Below are positions 56,318-64,000 of a stretch of 64,000 bases of DNA, one piece after another. The notes under the pieces were generated by a model. The model saw only the letters and a program-made list of their open reading frames with translations, made no database searches and was not told the origin of the DNA. The DNA comes from Chloropicon primus. Lineage: Eukaryota; Chlorophyta; Chloropicophyceae; Chloropicales; Chloropicaceae. The stretch is from positions 310,001 to 374,000 of the forward strand of contig CP060771.1 of the NCBI GenBank assembly GCA_023205875.1. Direction: 5' to 3'. A program made the translations under genes and the position numbers. Within the stretch, counting starts at the first letter, position 1. Each line of letters starts with the position of its first letter.

Positions 56318-57889
56318 TCAGGCGTTAACGTAGACCCGGGTGGTGCCGTACTGTTCCACGCAAGTCTCCACGTGCTCCAAAATTTTGTCCAAGTTCTCGT
56401 CCAAGTCAGTGTTCGACAGGAGATCCACGTGCTGCAGGGTGGCCATGAGCCAACCGTGCGCAAGAGCTTCGTACTGCTGTACGTAGACTTTGTCCCCCTC
56501 GGCGATGGCGTCCCGGACCATTGTGCTCAGCCTCTTGTCCTTCTTCTGGATCTTCTGCAGCCTCTCAATCGTGGAACGCCTGAACTTGCAGCCTATCGCT
56601 CCCAAGTAAAGGTTAGGCGTCTCGTAGTTGAAAGGCATCTTGATCGGCGGTGTTTTGTCGGCACCAGAACCGGCAGCAAGATTGTCCCCCACAAGCAGGA
56701 AAGCCTTGTCCTTGCCAAGAAAAGTGATCGAGGGGTACCTCCTGTTATCATTACCCACAATATAGTCGAAGAGCTGCATGTCGACCACATCCATGGAGAT
56801 CTTGGCAAACGATCGCTCGTCTTCCACAGCCTTGGGGAGGCCGCCCTCCGTCTTCATGCTGACGTATTCCCAAAACGTGTTGTCTTGGGGATCCAGCAAG
56901 GGCGACTTCGATCCCCTCCCAACGTGGTTTGACTCGACCCCCTTTGGTATGGCCGAGACCATCTCCACCAGGATGTGCGTCTCGTTGAACTTGAATTCTT
57001 CGCTCGCCATCTTGGCCAAGCTGGACGCCCGCCTGCTTATGGATTCCTGCGCCCTCTTCTGGGCCCTGGAGGACGTCAGGGCCCTCGCCTTGTTCCTCAA
57101 AGACTGCACGAGGAGCCTCTCAAGACTCTTCGCGGACATCAGCCTCATGCTTGATGGAAGGACCCTTTCGAAGCCTAGTATCCTGTCGCAAAAGTAGGCG
57201 TAAGTGTTGCCCCCGCCCAATCCCTGGACCCTGTAGGCGACATACCTGCCGTCCGGCGTGTAGTATCCATCCCGCTGGATAACGCTCTTGGAGTTCCACG
57301 GTAACGGCAGCATGTAAGCTTGATACCCCATGGACATGTGTGTGAGCAGCTTCATCCTTTTGTCAGCGTTCAGCTGGTCCTCAAGGAAGTCTATCACTTC
57401 GTCGATGGTCTCTAATCGTTTGTCTGACCGTCCCCTCTTCGGCAGGTCGATGGACTCGATGTGCCCTCTCTGGAGCGTGCTCTTCCAGTACAAGTCGCAC
57501 TCCTTCTGGCTGAGGTCCTGGTTCACGCCACAGGCCAAGCGGTTGGAGCACAAAAGCATCGGCAAACTCGTTACCGTGTCGTGACTGACCTCCTTCATCA
57601 TCGAGCACGCCTCCGAGACCCCCTCGATCTCATTCTCAAGTATCCTGCCGTCAATCGAGCTCACCTTGAGCTGGTTGTAGGCTGCACCCCGGCCACGCAG
57701 AGAGCTGATGCTCACGGTCCACGCCAGAACGAAGAAGGCCAGCACGATGACCACCTGCTTCTTCCGGTCCAGTGCTATGCCTTTGAGCACCCTCATCGAC
57801 CTTTGGGAGACATACACCGTCGTGTCTTTCATTTCATCAAAGCTCGATGGGATCATCACCGACGCTGCTCGGCTGTAGAGTGTTCTCAT
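56318..57889 (-). CDS. FAM20/four-jointed-like secretory-pathway kinase, type II membrane protein
   Basis: 523 aa from ATG 57889. A short basic cytosolic tail precedes one transmembrane anchor (about 45-62, VVIVLAFFVLAWTVSIS), giving Golgi type II topology. The luminal part contains YVAYRVQGLGGGNTYAYFCD and, near 385-425, DMQLFDYIVGNDNRRYPSIT followed by FLLVGDNLAAGSG. These resemble the catalytic D-x-x-x-x-N-x-D-R and DN(A/G) metal-site motifs of FAM20C, FAM198 and Fjx1 kinases. Those enzymes phosphorylate secreted proteins or glycan xylose. Substrate here unknown. The kinase call rests on these two motifs and topology. Confidence 0.65.
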   Translation of the reverse strand: MRTLYSRAASVMIPSSFDEMKDTTVYVSQRSMRVLKGIALDRKKQVVIVLAFFVLAWTVSISSLRGRGAAYNQLKVSSIDGRILENEIEGVSEACSMMKEVSHDTVTSLPMLLCSNRLACGVNQDLSQKECDLYWKSTLQRGHIESIDLPKRGRSDKRLETIDEVIDFLEDQLNADKRMKLLTHMSMGYQAYMLPLPWNSKSVIQRDGYYTPDGRYVAYRVQGLGGGNTYAYFCDRILGFERVLPSSMRLMSAKSLERLLVQSLRNKARALTSSRAQKRAQESISRRASSLAKMASEEFKFNETHILVEMVSAIPKGVESNHVGRGSKSPLLDPQDNTFWEYVSMKTEGGLPKAVEDERSFAKISMDVVDMQLFDYIVGNDNRRYPSITFLGKDKAFLLVGDNLAAGSGADKTPPIKMPFNYETPNLYLGAIGCKFRRSTIERLQKIQKKDKRLSTMVRDAIAEGDKVYVQQYEALAHGWLMATLQHVDLLSNTDLDENLDKILEHVETCVEQYGTTRVYVNA

Positions 57890-57991
57890 GATGATGCAGG
57901 CCAATTCTAGGATCCCCCTTCAAAGGAACAACTTCATGCAGCTGATGATGACCACTCCAGACGCCCTCGGACGCCCTTGGGACGTCCTCTC

Positions 57992-58101
57992 TTCGATGCT
58001 TCAACACCTTCAGATCCTCTTCATCAAGAAGCTGTCGAGAACTCCGTGCGTCAAAATGGTCAAGTGAGGGCTCTTTCGAAAGCTCTTGAGGTCGAGACTC
58101 G
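57992..58101 (-). repeat. 110-bp upstream repeat, copy B
   Basis: About 90% identical to 23035-23144. Contains CAGATCCTCTTCATCAAGAA and the leader motif; upstream of the FAM20-like gene on its strand. Confidence 0.85.
58059..58091 (-). promoter_or_regulatory. dispersed leader motif, copy 24
   Basis: Minus-strand GAGCTTTCGAAAGAGCCCTC, then ACTTGACC; about 170 bases before the FAM20-like ATG. Confidence 0.7.
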
Positions 58102-58340
58102 TGTTCAATTGGAATCGTTCCCTCTCTTGTGACCCATACGCTTGAATCTTCCCGCCGAAGCTTACCCTTTCACTCCATTCCCTGCTCCCCCCAAGAGGGC
58201 TTTCCTTTCCGAGGGATCAATGCACCAAACAAAATAAGCGAAACGAGCGGAGGTGGTCAGCGCGGACAACTTGGAGCGGAAATTCGAGGGTGAAGGAGAG
58301 AGTGGAGGGGGTGGAGGCTCACCTCAATCGACGCTTCATC

Positions 58341-58372
58341 TCGAGACCTTTCGTTTGGTACCAAGTTTGACG
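58341..58372 (+). promoter_or_regulatory. dispersed leader motif, copy 25
   Basis: TCGAGACCTTTCGTTTGGTA, then CCAAGTTTGACG; 118 bases before the PDH ATG. Confidence 0.55.
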
Positions 58373-58489
58373 AGTTTGCGTTCTCGTTTGAGGATTTAGG
58401 TCGAGTTCAGTCGAGAGAGGCATCCCGTTCGAGGAGACCGTAGGTCATCAGGTTGTTGTGCAAGCGGAGCAAGTGTAACGGCAAGGGAG

Positions 58490-59947
58490 ATGTTACCGTC
58501 CCTCGCGAAACAGTGGAGGAATGCGGCGGTAATCGGTTTGAGGGGACAGAGCCTCGTCCCTTGCGCGAGCACCAGGACGTTTGCGTCAGCAAAGTCCACG
58601 GAAGAAGAAACTTTTGATGTGGAGGTGAGTCTCTTCTCTTCTCTGGAACAAATGAAGGACGGAACCCTTTCTCCTTTTTTTCTCTCTCTCAGTCTGTCCC
58701 TCTCTCTTGTTCCAGAACTTGTCACCCTACTCCCTTCCTCTTGCCGGACTTGAGCCACCTTTGCTTCTCCTCTGTTTTGTTACTCACACCAGCATCCTCC
58801 TCGTCCTCATCCTCGTCCTCATCCTCACCTCTGCTCTCTTGGTCTTGCTGCTCTCTTGTCTGCGGGTTTCCTTCCTCAGATCACGACGCCGTTCGAGGGG
58901 CACAAGCTGGATGAGCTGCCAAGCCAGACGGTGACGACGACCAAGACGGAAGTCCTGGACTTCTTCAGGGACTTGTTCCGATACAGGCGTATGGAGATAG
59001 CCGCGGACGTCCTGTACAAAGGAAAGTTCATCAGAGGTTTCTGCCACTTGTACGATGGCCAGGAGGCCATCTGCGTCGGCATGGAGTCGGCCATCAACTA
59101 CGAGGACGCCATCATCACCTCGTACCGTGACCACTGCACTTACCTTGGCAGAGGCGGTAACATGTACGAAGTGATAGCGGAGCTCTTGGGAAGGAAGGAC
59201 GGGTGCAGCAGAGGCCTCGGAGGATCCATGCACATGTATCACAGGGAGAACAACTTTTACGGAGGGAATGGAATCGTGGGCGCCCAGGTTCCTCTCGGCG
59301 TCGGCATCGCTTTCCAGCAGAAGTACAACAAGAAGGACAACTGCACGTTCACCATGTACGGAGACGGCGCTGCGAACCAGGGACAAGGCTTCGAGGCGCT
59401 GAATATGGCGGCACTTTGGGACTTGCCCGTGGTCTACGTGTGCGAGAACAACCACTTCGGCATGGGCACCGCGGAGTGGAGAGGTTCCAAGCAGCCTGCT
59501 TTCTACAAGAGAGGAGATTACGTCCCTGGAATCAAGGTTGATGGCATGGACGTGTTCGCGGTGAAGAAAGCCGTGGCGTTCGCCAAGGAGTACGCCATCA
59601 AGAACGGCCCGCTCATCATGGAGATGGACACTTACCGCTACCACGGGCACTCCATGTCGGATCCAGGAAGCACGTACAGGACGAGAGACGAGGTGTCCGG
59701 CATCAGGAATCAGAGGGACCCCATCGAGAGAGTGAGGAAGCTCATACAGAACATGGAGCTCGCGACGACGGCCGAGATCAAGGCGATCGAGAAGGCAGCG
59801 CGCAAGGAAGTTGACGACGCCATTGCCAAGGCGAAGGAATGCCCCGAGCCCCCAGAGGAGTGGCTGACGAAGAACATCTACTCCGCCGCCCCCCACGGCT
59901 GGGAGAGCGTCAGGGGAGTGGAGAGGGGACTGGCCCACGAGACCTAA
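58490..59947 (+). CDS. PDHA1: pyruvate dehydrogenase E1 component subunit alpha, mitochondrial
   Basis: Thiamine-dependent subunit of the mitochondrial PDH complex, feeding acetyl-CoA to the TCA cycle. Exons 58490-58624 and 58880-59947, separated by a 255-base GT-AG intron; 400 aa. Exon 1 encodes the presequence ([20 protein letters not shown], ending TRTFASA). The mature part has [53 protein letters not shown] and the TPP motif [17 protein letters not shown]. The phosphorylation loop [20 protein letters not shown] keeps the regulatory Ser seen in mitochondrial E1-alpha. This pattern is mitochondrial rather than plastid type. Confidence 0.95.
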
Positions 59948-60000
59948 AATTTGTGAGATTTGATTTGAGCTTCTTCTTCTTTCTTTTAAGTGGCTTGGCC

Positions 60001-60939
60001 TCACTTTGGGCAGTCGTTCTCCTCGTCCCAAAACAGGGAGGATCCCCCCGAACCCGCCCCCCTCTTCGGCGGCGGAACCTCGCTCGGGTACAGTCGCCTC
60101 TCCACAGGAGCGACGGCCCTTCTCTGCTTCCTCTTCTCCTCCTTGGCCCAGTCCGCCCTCCTCCTCTCCACTTCGCTCGCACCAAGCAAGCTGATCAAGC
60201 AAGTGAAGCCGCTCAGCATCCTCGCCCCCGCCGCGTCCCCTTGCCGAATATCGGAGCACACCGCCACCGTCTCGCCGCTCTCCGTCCCTGGGTCCACCAC
60301 CGGAACATCCTTTTTGGATGGGCCACGGGAATGAGAGAAGAGCACGGCGTCAAAGGAGCATCCCGTTGCCCCTGGGAGTCAGTCACGGGAACACGCATAC
60401 TTTGGCCCGAACCAAGCGACCTCACCCACTCACTCACCTTGAAGTCCGTCCGCTGCCCGTCAACATGCATCAGAGTGAACGATGCCAGAACTCCTCGCGT
60501 ATGGGTCTTCAGCACCGTGGTGTCCCTCCGAACCGTGAGGTTCTCGACGGTTCCCCAAGCCCTTCCCTGTCGAAGGAGATGGCGCACTCGCTCGTACACG
60601 GGCACATCGCCGTCCGCCTCACTCCCCGCCGCCTCGGTCGAGGAACCCTCGTAGGACTTCCCCTATCTCATCCATCCATCCATCCATCGGAGAGAGAGAG
60701 AGAGAGAGAGAAGGAAGAAGAGTCAGCCGATGTCTCCAGCGACTGTGTCCACGTGCGAAGCCCCCCTGCTATGCATCTCCCTGGCCCTGCCGGGCTTCAA
60801 CCCCCTCATCCTCAACGTCGTCCCCTTCGTGCTCCTGTACGTCTGGAGCAAGCACTCCCCGACGCAGAACGTCAGCATCGCGGGCCTTTTGCAGGTCGCG
60901 TACCTTGTTCGGGCCGCTCGTGAACGTCCACACGGGCAT
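60001..60939 (-). CDS. unknown protein, three exons
   Basis: Exons 60904-60939 (12 codons, MPVWTFTSGPNK, donor AAG|GTACGC), 60438-60662 and 60001-60309. All introns are phase 0, giving 189 aa. The middle exon reads VPVYERVRHLLRQGRAWGTV, ENLTVRRDTTVLKTHTRG and LASFTLMHVDGQRTDFK. The last reads VPVVDPGTESGETVAVCSDI, then a basic helical stretch (ERRRADWAKEEKRKQRR) and an acidic C-terminus. No signal peptide or known domain seen. The first exon is inferred from splice fit and phase: the middle exon has an in-frame stop just before its acceptor, so it needs an upstream exon. Convergent with PDH, 53 bases apart. Confidence 0.6.
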
Positions 60940-61072
60940 CTTCGCGCCTTGGGTTGACCTCTACCTCTGACAGCTGACAGCTGAGAGATCCCTCTCGCTC
61001 GTCCCTCGTCCCTCCGTATCTCTCGTCGGTTACTCTTCTGCTATGAAAGGTAACGGCCGAGCAGGGGGGGTG

Positions 61073-61135
<63 letters not shown>

Positions 61136-61316
61136 CTTTGCATAGGAATGACAGATTAAGCTTCGAGGCACAACGCTGACTCTTCGTCTTCATTCATTCA
61201 TTCATCAGCTGCTGTCGTGAGGACCAGGAGCTAGATCGTTATAGATAAAATTAGACAAAAAAATTAATCGGCGATCATGATTGATCCATACAATACACAG
61301 CGTGGACCCCTGCCCA
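60940..61316. other. intergenic region with long (GA)n tract
   Basis: A 377-base gap between two minus-strand genes, with an uninterrupted (GA)n run from about 61085 to 61132 and TTCATTCA repeats near 61190. No gene or leader motif seen. Confidence 0.6.
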
Positions 61317-62271
61317 CTACCCTCCGAAGATGCTATGAAAGACTCTGTCCACCCCCTTGACCACGGACCTTACGGCCGGAGGCACCAGCCTCTGCTTGTC
61401 AATCCACTCGTCGTTGGGCCGCACGACCTTGACCCTCAGCCTCCGCCTCCCCCACTGCAACGCTTCGGCGTGGCTGTTAAAGTAAAGGTCCAGCCTTTGA
61501 GGACCCTTGATGGCACTCCCGCAGTCTGCCACCACGCCCCACCCGTACCCCGGGACGTGCCTTCGGACCGGAAGCAAAAGCGAGAGAGGTGCAGTGGTTA
61601 GGTTGGGCAGGAGGGCGAGTGGCCATCCTCGGGGCGAGACTTACATTCGAGTTCCGAAAGGGTAAAGATCCAAGTCCGCCGCAATGGTTCCCGTTCTCCC
61701 GCACAGGTGCCACGGCGCCAGGGCGAGCCTCAGCGCCAAACGGACGGGTTTCCTGGATCCACACAGAAGAAGAGGAGACACGCGCGATCATCGCGTGCAT
61801 TGCATCCTGGTCAGTTTCGAGTTTCGATCTGCTGCTTCTGCTCCCCGATGAGGGGCACCACGCTCCGGATTACCTCAAGGACCTCGGGTGGAGTGGTCCC
61901 GGCCGAGACTGCCTCGGCATCTCCCCGTTCGCCGTTTTCCCTGCAGCCAGACCAGGAACGTCTCGAGTTGTTAGCTCCTCCTCTCCGAAGGCACAGAGGC
62001 GGCCACAGCAGCTGCCGCTCTTCCACTTACCCTCGTAGACGCAGCCTTTCAGTGTGGTTCCCGTCCAGTACTTGTCGAAAACAAAAGTCTTCTGCTTGGC
62101 CTTGTCCTGGTAAGGGTTAGGCCTCCTCCGCTTCACTCGGACGGGAGGAAAGGTGTTGAGCGCCAGCGCCAGGTAGTGGCTCGGCGACACCACCACCCCG
62201 TGCTCCCAGGAGCAACACTTGCCGCAATTGCAGTACGCCGTCACCTCCATCATGTGATCCGCCGCAGTCAT
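61317..62271 (-). CDS. 3D-domain (RlpA-like double-psi barrel) protein
   Basis: Four exons: 62031-62271, 61874-61940, 61645-61752 and 61317-61560; all phases fit, giving 219 aa. The start is chosen for its strong context GCCACCATGA. The protein opens with MMEVTAYCNCGKCCSWEHG, the usual start of plant/bacterial 3D domains. The conserved core follows: RTGTIAADLDLYPFGTRMHV, PGYGWGVVADCGSAIKGPQ and RLDLYFNSHAEALQWGRRRL, with the three Asp that name the domain (IAAD, VVAD, LDLYF). In bacteria such domains cleave peptidoglycan glycan strands; plant versions are uncharacterised. No obvious signal peptide. Intron 1 is 90 bases and has no in-frame stop, so retention is conceivable. Confidence 0.85.
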
Positions 62272-62577
62272 GGTGGCGAGGCCTCGACCAAAGCAAGACA
62301 AGAGCCTCTTCCTTGGCAGTCACAGCCACACGCAGGCAACAACGAGTAGAGAAAAGCAAACGTTTTAGCACCTCCAAGGCTCCCATTGTCGTCGATGGCT
62401 TCAAGCAAGGCGTCTCCAGAACCTTTACGAGATGATAATTCCGTCACCATTCCCCTCGCTCCCCTCGCTCCCCCTCCTCTGTCGCTAACTCCTCCATGAA
62501 GACTCACCTCAAAGGCCTTCTGCTGCCTCCTTCCTCGCTCTAACTCAAACCCTCGGCCACTCCGGTCGTCAAAACCG

Positions 62578-62608
62578 GCAAGTGAGGGCTCTTTGGAAAG
62601 ATCGCGAG
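62578..62608 (-). promoter_or_regulatory. dispersed leader motif, copy 26
   Basis: Minus-strand CGCGATCTTTCCAAAGAGCC, then CTCACTTGCC; about 305 bases before the 3D-protein ATG. Confidence 0.7.
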
Positions 62609-62850
62609 ACACTCTTTTGCCTCGTACCCTTCACTCGAGCACTTCCTGACGATACCTCCCTCTGCTTCACCCGTTCGTCGCCATGACTCGGTCCTCTCGG
62701 TCCAAAATACAACTCTTTCAACACCTTATCCAAATGATCCAAATCGGCCACTCAGTGGCTCCGTTGGAAACAGGTGAGTTCATCGATGGTTCACGCGCGA
62801 GGGAGGAAAATTCAGCGACGATGCGGTGCACAGAGCGACGCGTCTCGTCT

Positions 62851-62880
62851 TGATCTTTCGAACGAGCCTTCTCTTGCGAA
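62851..62880 (+). promoter_or_regulatory. dispersed leader motif, copy 27
   Basis: TGATCTTTCGAACGAGCCTT, then CTCTTGCG; 300 bases before the chlorophyll synthase ATG, with GGTGAGTTC about 78 bases upstream. Confidence 0.65.
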
Positions 62881-63179
62881 GAATGGCGTCCTGTGGAAGT
62901 TTTGACACTGACCAGAAGATTGGGTTTGATGCCGTCTGCCTTTGGTTTGTTCCTGGCCACATCAATAGGTACGTCGCCGCCGAGGCGAGGGGCGGAGAGA
63001 GTAGAGAGTACCGCAGTCATCGTCGTTATGTCTTGCTCTTTTGAATGACCGGTCGGTTGAAGGGAACGGCCGAGGTTTGAGGATTTTGTCCCACTGAAAC
63101 CGAAATGCTTTCGTCTGATTCTTGTTCCGAGGAAGGAGGCCAAGGGCACCGAGGGCACCGAGCGAGGGAGTGAGGAACG

Positions 63180-64000
63180 ATGGTTGCGGGTCAAGGGAAG
63201 AGGATGTCACTGGGATCGTCCCAGGCGTCGTCCTCTTCGGCATCGTGCAGCGTCCTCGTCGGCAGAAGGACACTGCGTGGGCGCCCGTCGACGGAGGGGA
63301 GGAGAGCGCGGGCCCAGCAGGTGGCGTCCCAGAGGCCGAGGAGGCGAGTGCCAGCGCTGAGGGCCGCTCAGGATGAGGAGGGCGACCTCGCCGAGGAGGC
63401 GGAGGGCGGGAACATCAAGCAACTCCTGGGAATGAAAGGAGCGTCCGTGGAGAAGGAGGACAAGTGGAAGGTCAGGCTGCAACTGATGAAGCCCGTGACG
63501 TGGGTTCCGCTTGTTTGGGGCGTGGCCTGCGGCGCGGCTGCCAGCGGCATGTACACTTGGACGTTCGAGAACGTCGCCAAGGCTCTTCTCTGTATGACCA
63601 TGTCCGGGCCCCTCCTCACGGGGTACACGCAAGTCATCAACGACTACTATGACAGGGAGATCGACGCCATCAACGAGCCTTACAGGCCCATTCCGTCGGG
63701 ATTGATCTCGGAGACGGAGGCGGTCGTGCAATTCGTGCTTCTCCTCGCGGGAGGTCTCGGGGTGGCCTACACTTTGGACGTCTGGGCCGGTCACGAGACG
63801 CCAGTCATCTTCTACGAGGCGATTTTCGGGTCCTTCATCTCCTACATTTACTCGGCCCCTCCCCTCAAGCTCAAGCAGTCGGGCTGGTACGGATCTTACG
63901 CCCTTGGCGCCTCCTACATCGCTCTGCCCTGGTGGGCGGGACAGCTCCTCTTCGGGAACAACTTGACCTGGGACGTGGCCCTGCTGACCATTCTCTACTC
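63180..64000 (+). CDS. CHLG: chlorophyll synthase, 5' part (runs off the window)
   Basis: UbiA-family prenyltransferase that joins phytyl/geranylgeranyl-PP to chlorophyllide in thylakoid membranes, the last step of chlorophyll synthesis. The frame is open from ATG 63180 to the end (273 codons shown). Residues 1-~65 are Arg/Ser-rich (transit peptide, GSSQASSSSASCSVLVGRR). Then come LQLMKPVTWVPLVWGVACGA and the Asp-rich prenyl-diphosphate site NDYYDREIDAINEPYRPIPS. Further membrane segments include FVLLLAGGLGVAYTLDVW and GSFISYIYSAPPLKLKQSGW. Family members are about 370-400 aa, so roughly a quarter to a third is missing on the right. Confidence 0.93.
   Translation, partial: MVAGQGKRMSLGSSQASSSSASCSVLVGRRTLRGRPSTEGRRARAQQVASQRPRRRVPALRAAQDEEGDLAEEAEGGNIKQLLGMKGASVEKEDKWKVRLQLMKPVTWVPLVWGVACGAAASGMYTWTFENVAKALLCMTMSGPLLTGYTQVINDYYDREIDAINEPYRPIPSGLISETEAVVQFVLLLAGGLGVAYTLDVWAGHETPVIFYEAIFGSFISYIYSAPPLKLKQSGWYGSYALGASYIALPWWAGQLLFGNNLTWDVALLTILY

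Larger units (their letters stand above)
57890..58489. other. divergent intergenic region, FAM20-like / PDH E1-alpha
   Basis: A 600-base gap with the second 110-bp upstream repeat, one leftward motif copy and one rightward copy. No exon seen. Confidence 0.6.
62272..63179. other. divergent intergenic region, 3D protein / chlorophyll synthase
   Basis: A 908-base gap with one leftward (62578) and one rightward (62851) motif copy and GGTGAGTTC at 62772. No further exon was identified, though a short upstream exon for the 3D gene cannot be excluded. Confidence 0.55.

Noticed and set aside
60730-60957. Plus-strand 75-codon hydrophobic frame beginning MSPATVSTCEAPLL
   Set aside because: It is antisense to the first exon and intron of a phase-consistent three-exon minus-strand gene; no family match.
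1-64000. tRNA, rRNA, CRISPR, transposon or virus-like features
   Set aside because: I read the gaps for a T-loop GGTTCRA-type signature, transposase or reverse-transcriptase motifs, terminal repeats and spaced direct repeats and saw none that hold up; a tRNA scan and repeat-library search would be decisive.

Overview
The window is nuclear DNA of a compact-genome eukaryotic alga. It has about 28 protein genes in 64 kb, GC-rich coding sequence with Arg mostly AGG, short GT-AG introns in roughly a third of the genes, and intergenic gaps of 50 to 1,100 bases rich in GA/CT microsatellites. Plastid and green-lineage functions dominate: a plastid starch synthase, TatB/HCF106, a type-B thylakoid FtsH, D-glycerate 3-kinase, chlorophyll synthase, a LOG-type cytokinin-activating enzyme, a plant-type peroxisomal citrate synthase and an RWP-RK protein. 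The WGKC/YC Cys-rich module inserted in the first gene and the ankyrin family with repeated RSQDPPCPW units both suggest a small green alga. My best guess is a chloropicophyte-like prasinophyte. This is inference from family memory, not a database match. An alpha-actinin is unexpected in that setting.

Layout. 0-9.7 kb: a secreted LTD/FAS1 protein, a SYP6-type SNARE and a tandem pair of GH38 alpha-mannosidases, one of them frameshifted. 9.7-20.9 kb: starch synthase, a TPR protein, a small ankyrin protein, glycerate kinase, a TMEM256-like protein, LOG and a TBC1D20-type RabGAP. 21-30 kb: a TFIIB-family factor, an unknown 3-exon gene, Ran GTPase with an intron directly after its ATG, an STE20-type kinase and TatB. 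30-41.5 kb: alpha-actinin with an added coiled coil and PH domain, organellar TyrRS, a large ankyrin protein, a PPOX-FNR fusion flavoprotein and D-aminoacyl-tRNA deacylase. 41.5-52 kb: citrate synthase, RWP-RK protein, FtsH, an unknown secreted protein and a one-TM plastid protein. 52-64 kb: a TPLATE-like adaptor subunit, a FAM20/four-jointed-like Golgi kinase, mitochondrial PDH E1-alpha, an unknown 3-exon gene, a 3D-domain (RlpA-like) protein and the 5' part of chlorophyll synthase, which runs off the end.

The most striking feature outside genes is a dispersed motif around TCTTTCGAAAGAGCCCTC. I found 27 copies. All lie in 5' flanks, usually 80-330 bases before a start codon, and all point the same way as the gene they precede, including opposite-facing copies inside single divergent promoters. 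Many have a splice-donor-like GGTGAGT 55-90 bases upstream. It may be a directional promoter element or part of a family of 5'-leader introns. Other duplicated upstream blocks are a 135-bp identical pair at 48.5/50.8 kb, a 110-bp pair at 23.0/58.0 kb and a triplicated unit at 26.3 kb. They suggest that leader and promoter sequence is copied between genes here. I saw no transposons, viral remnants, tRNA or rRNA genes, or CRISPR arrays.
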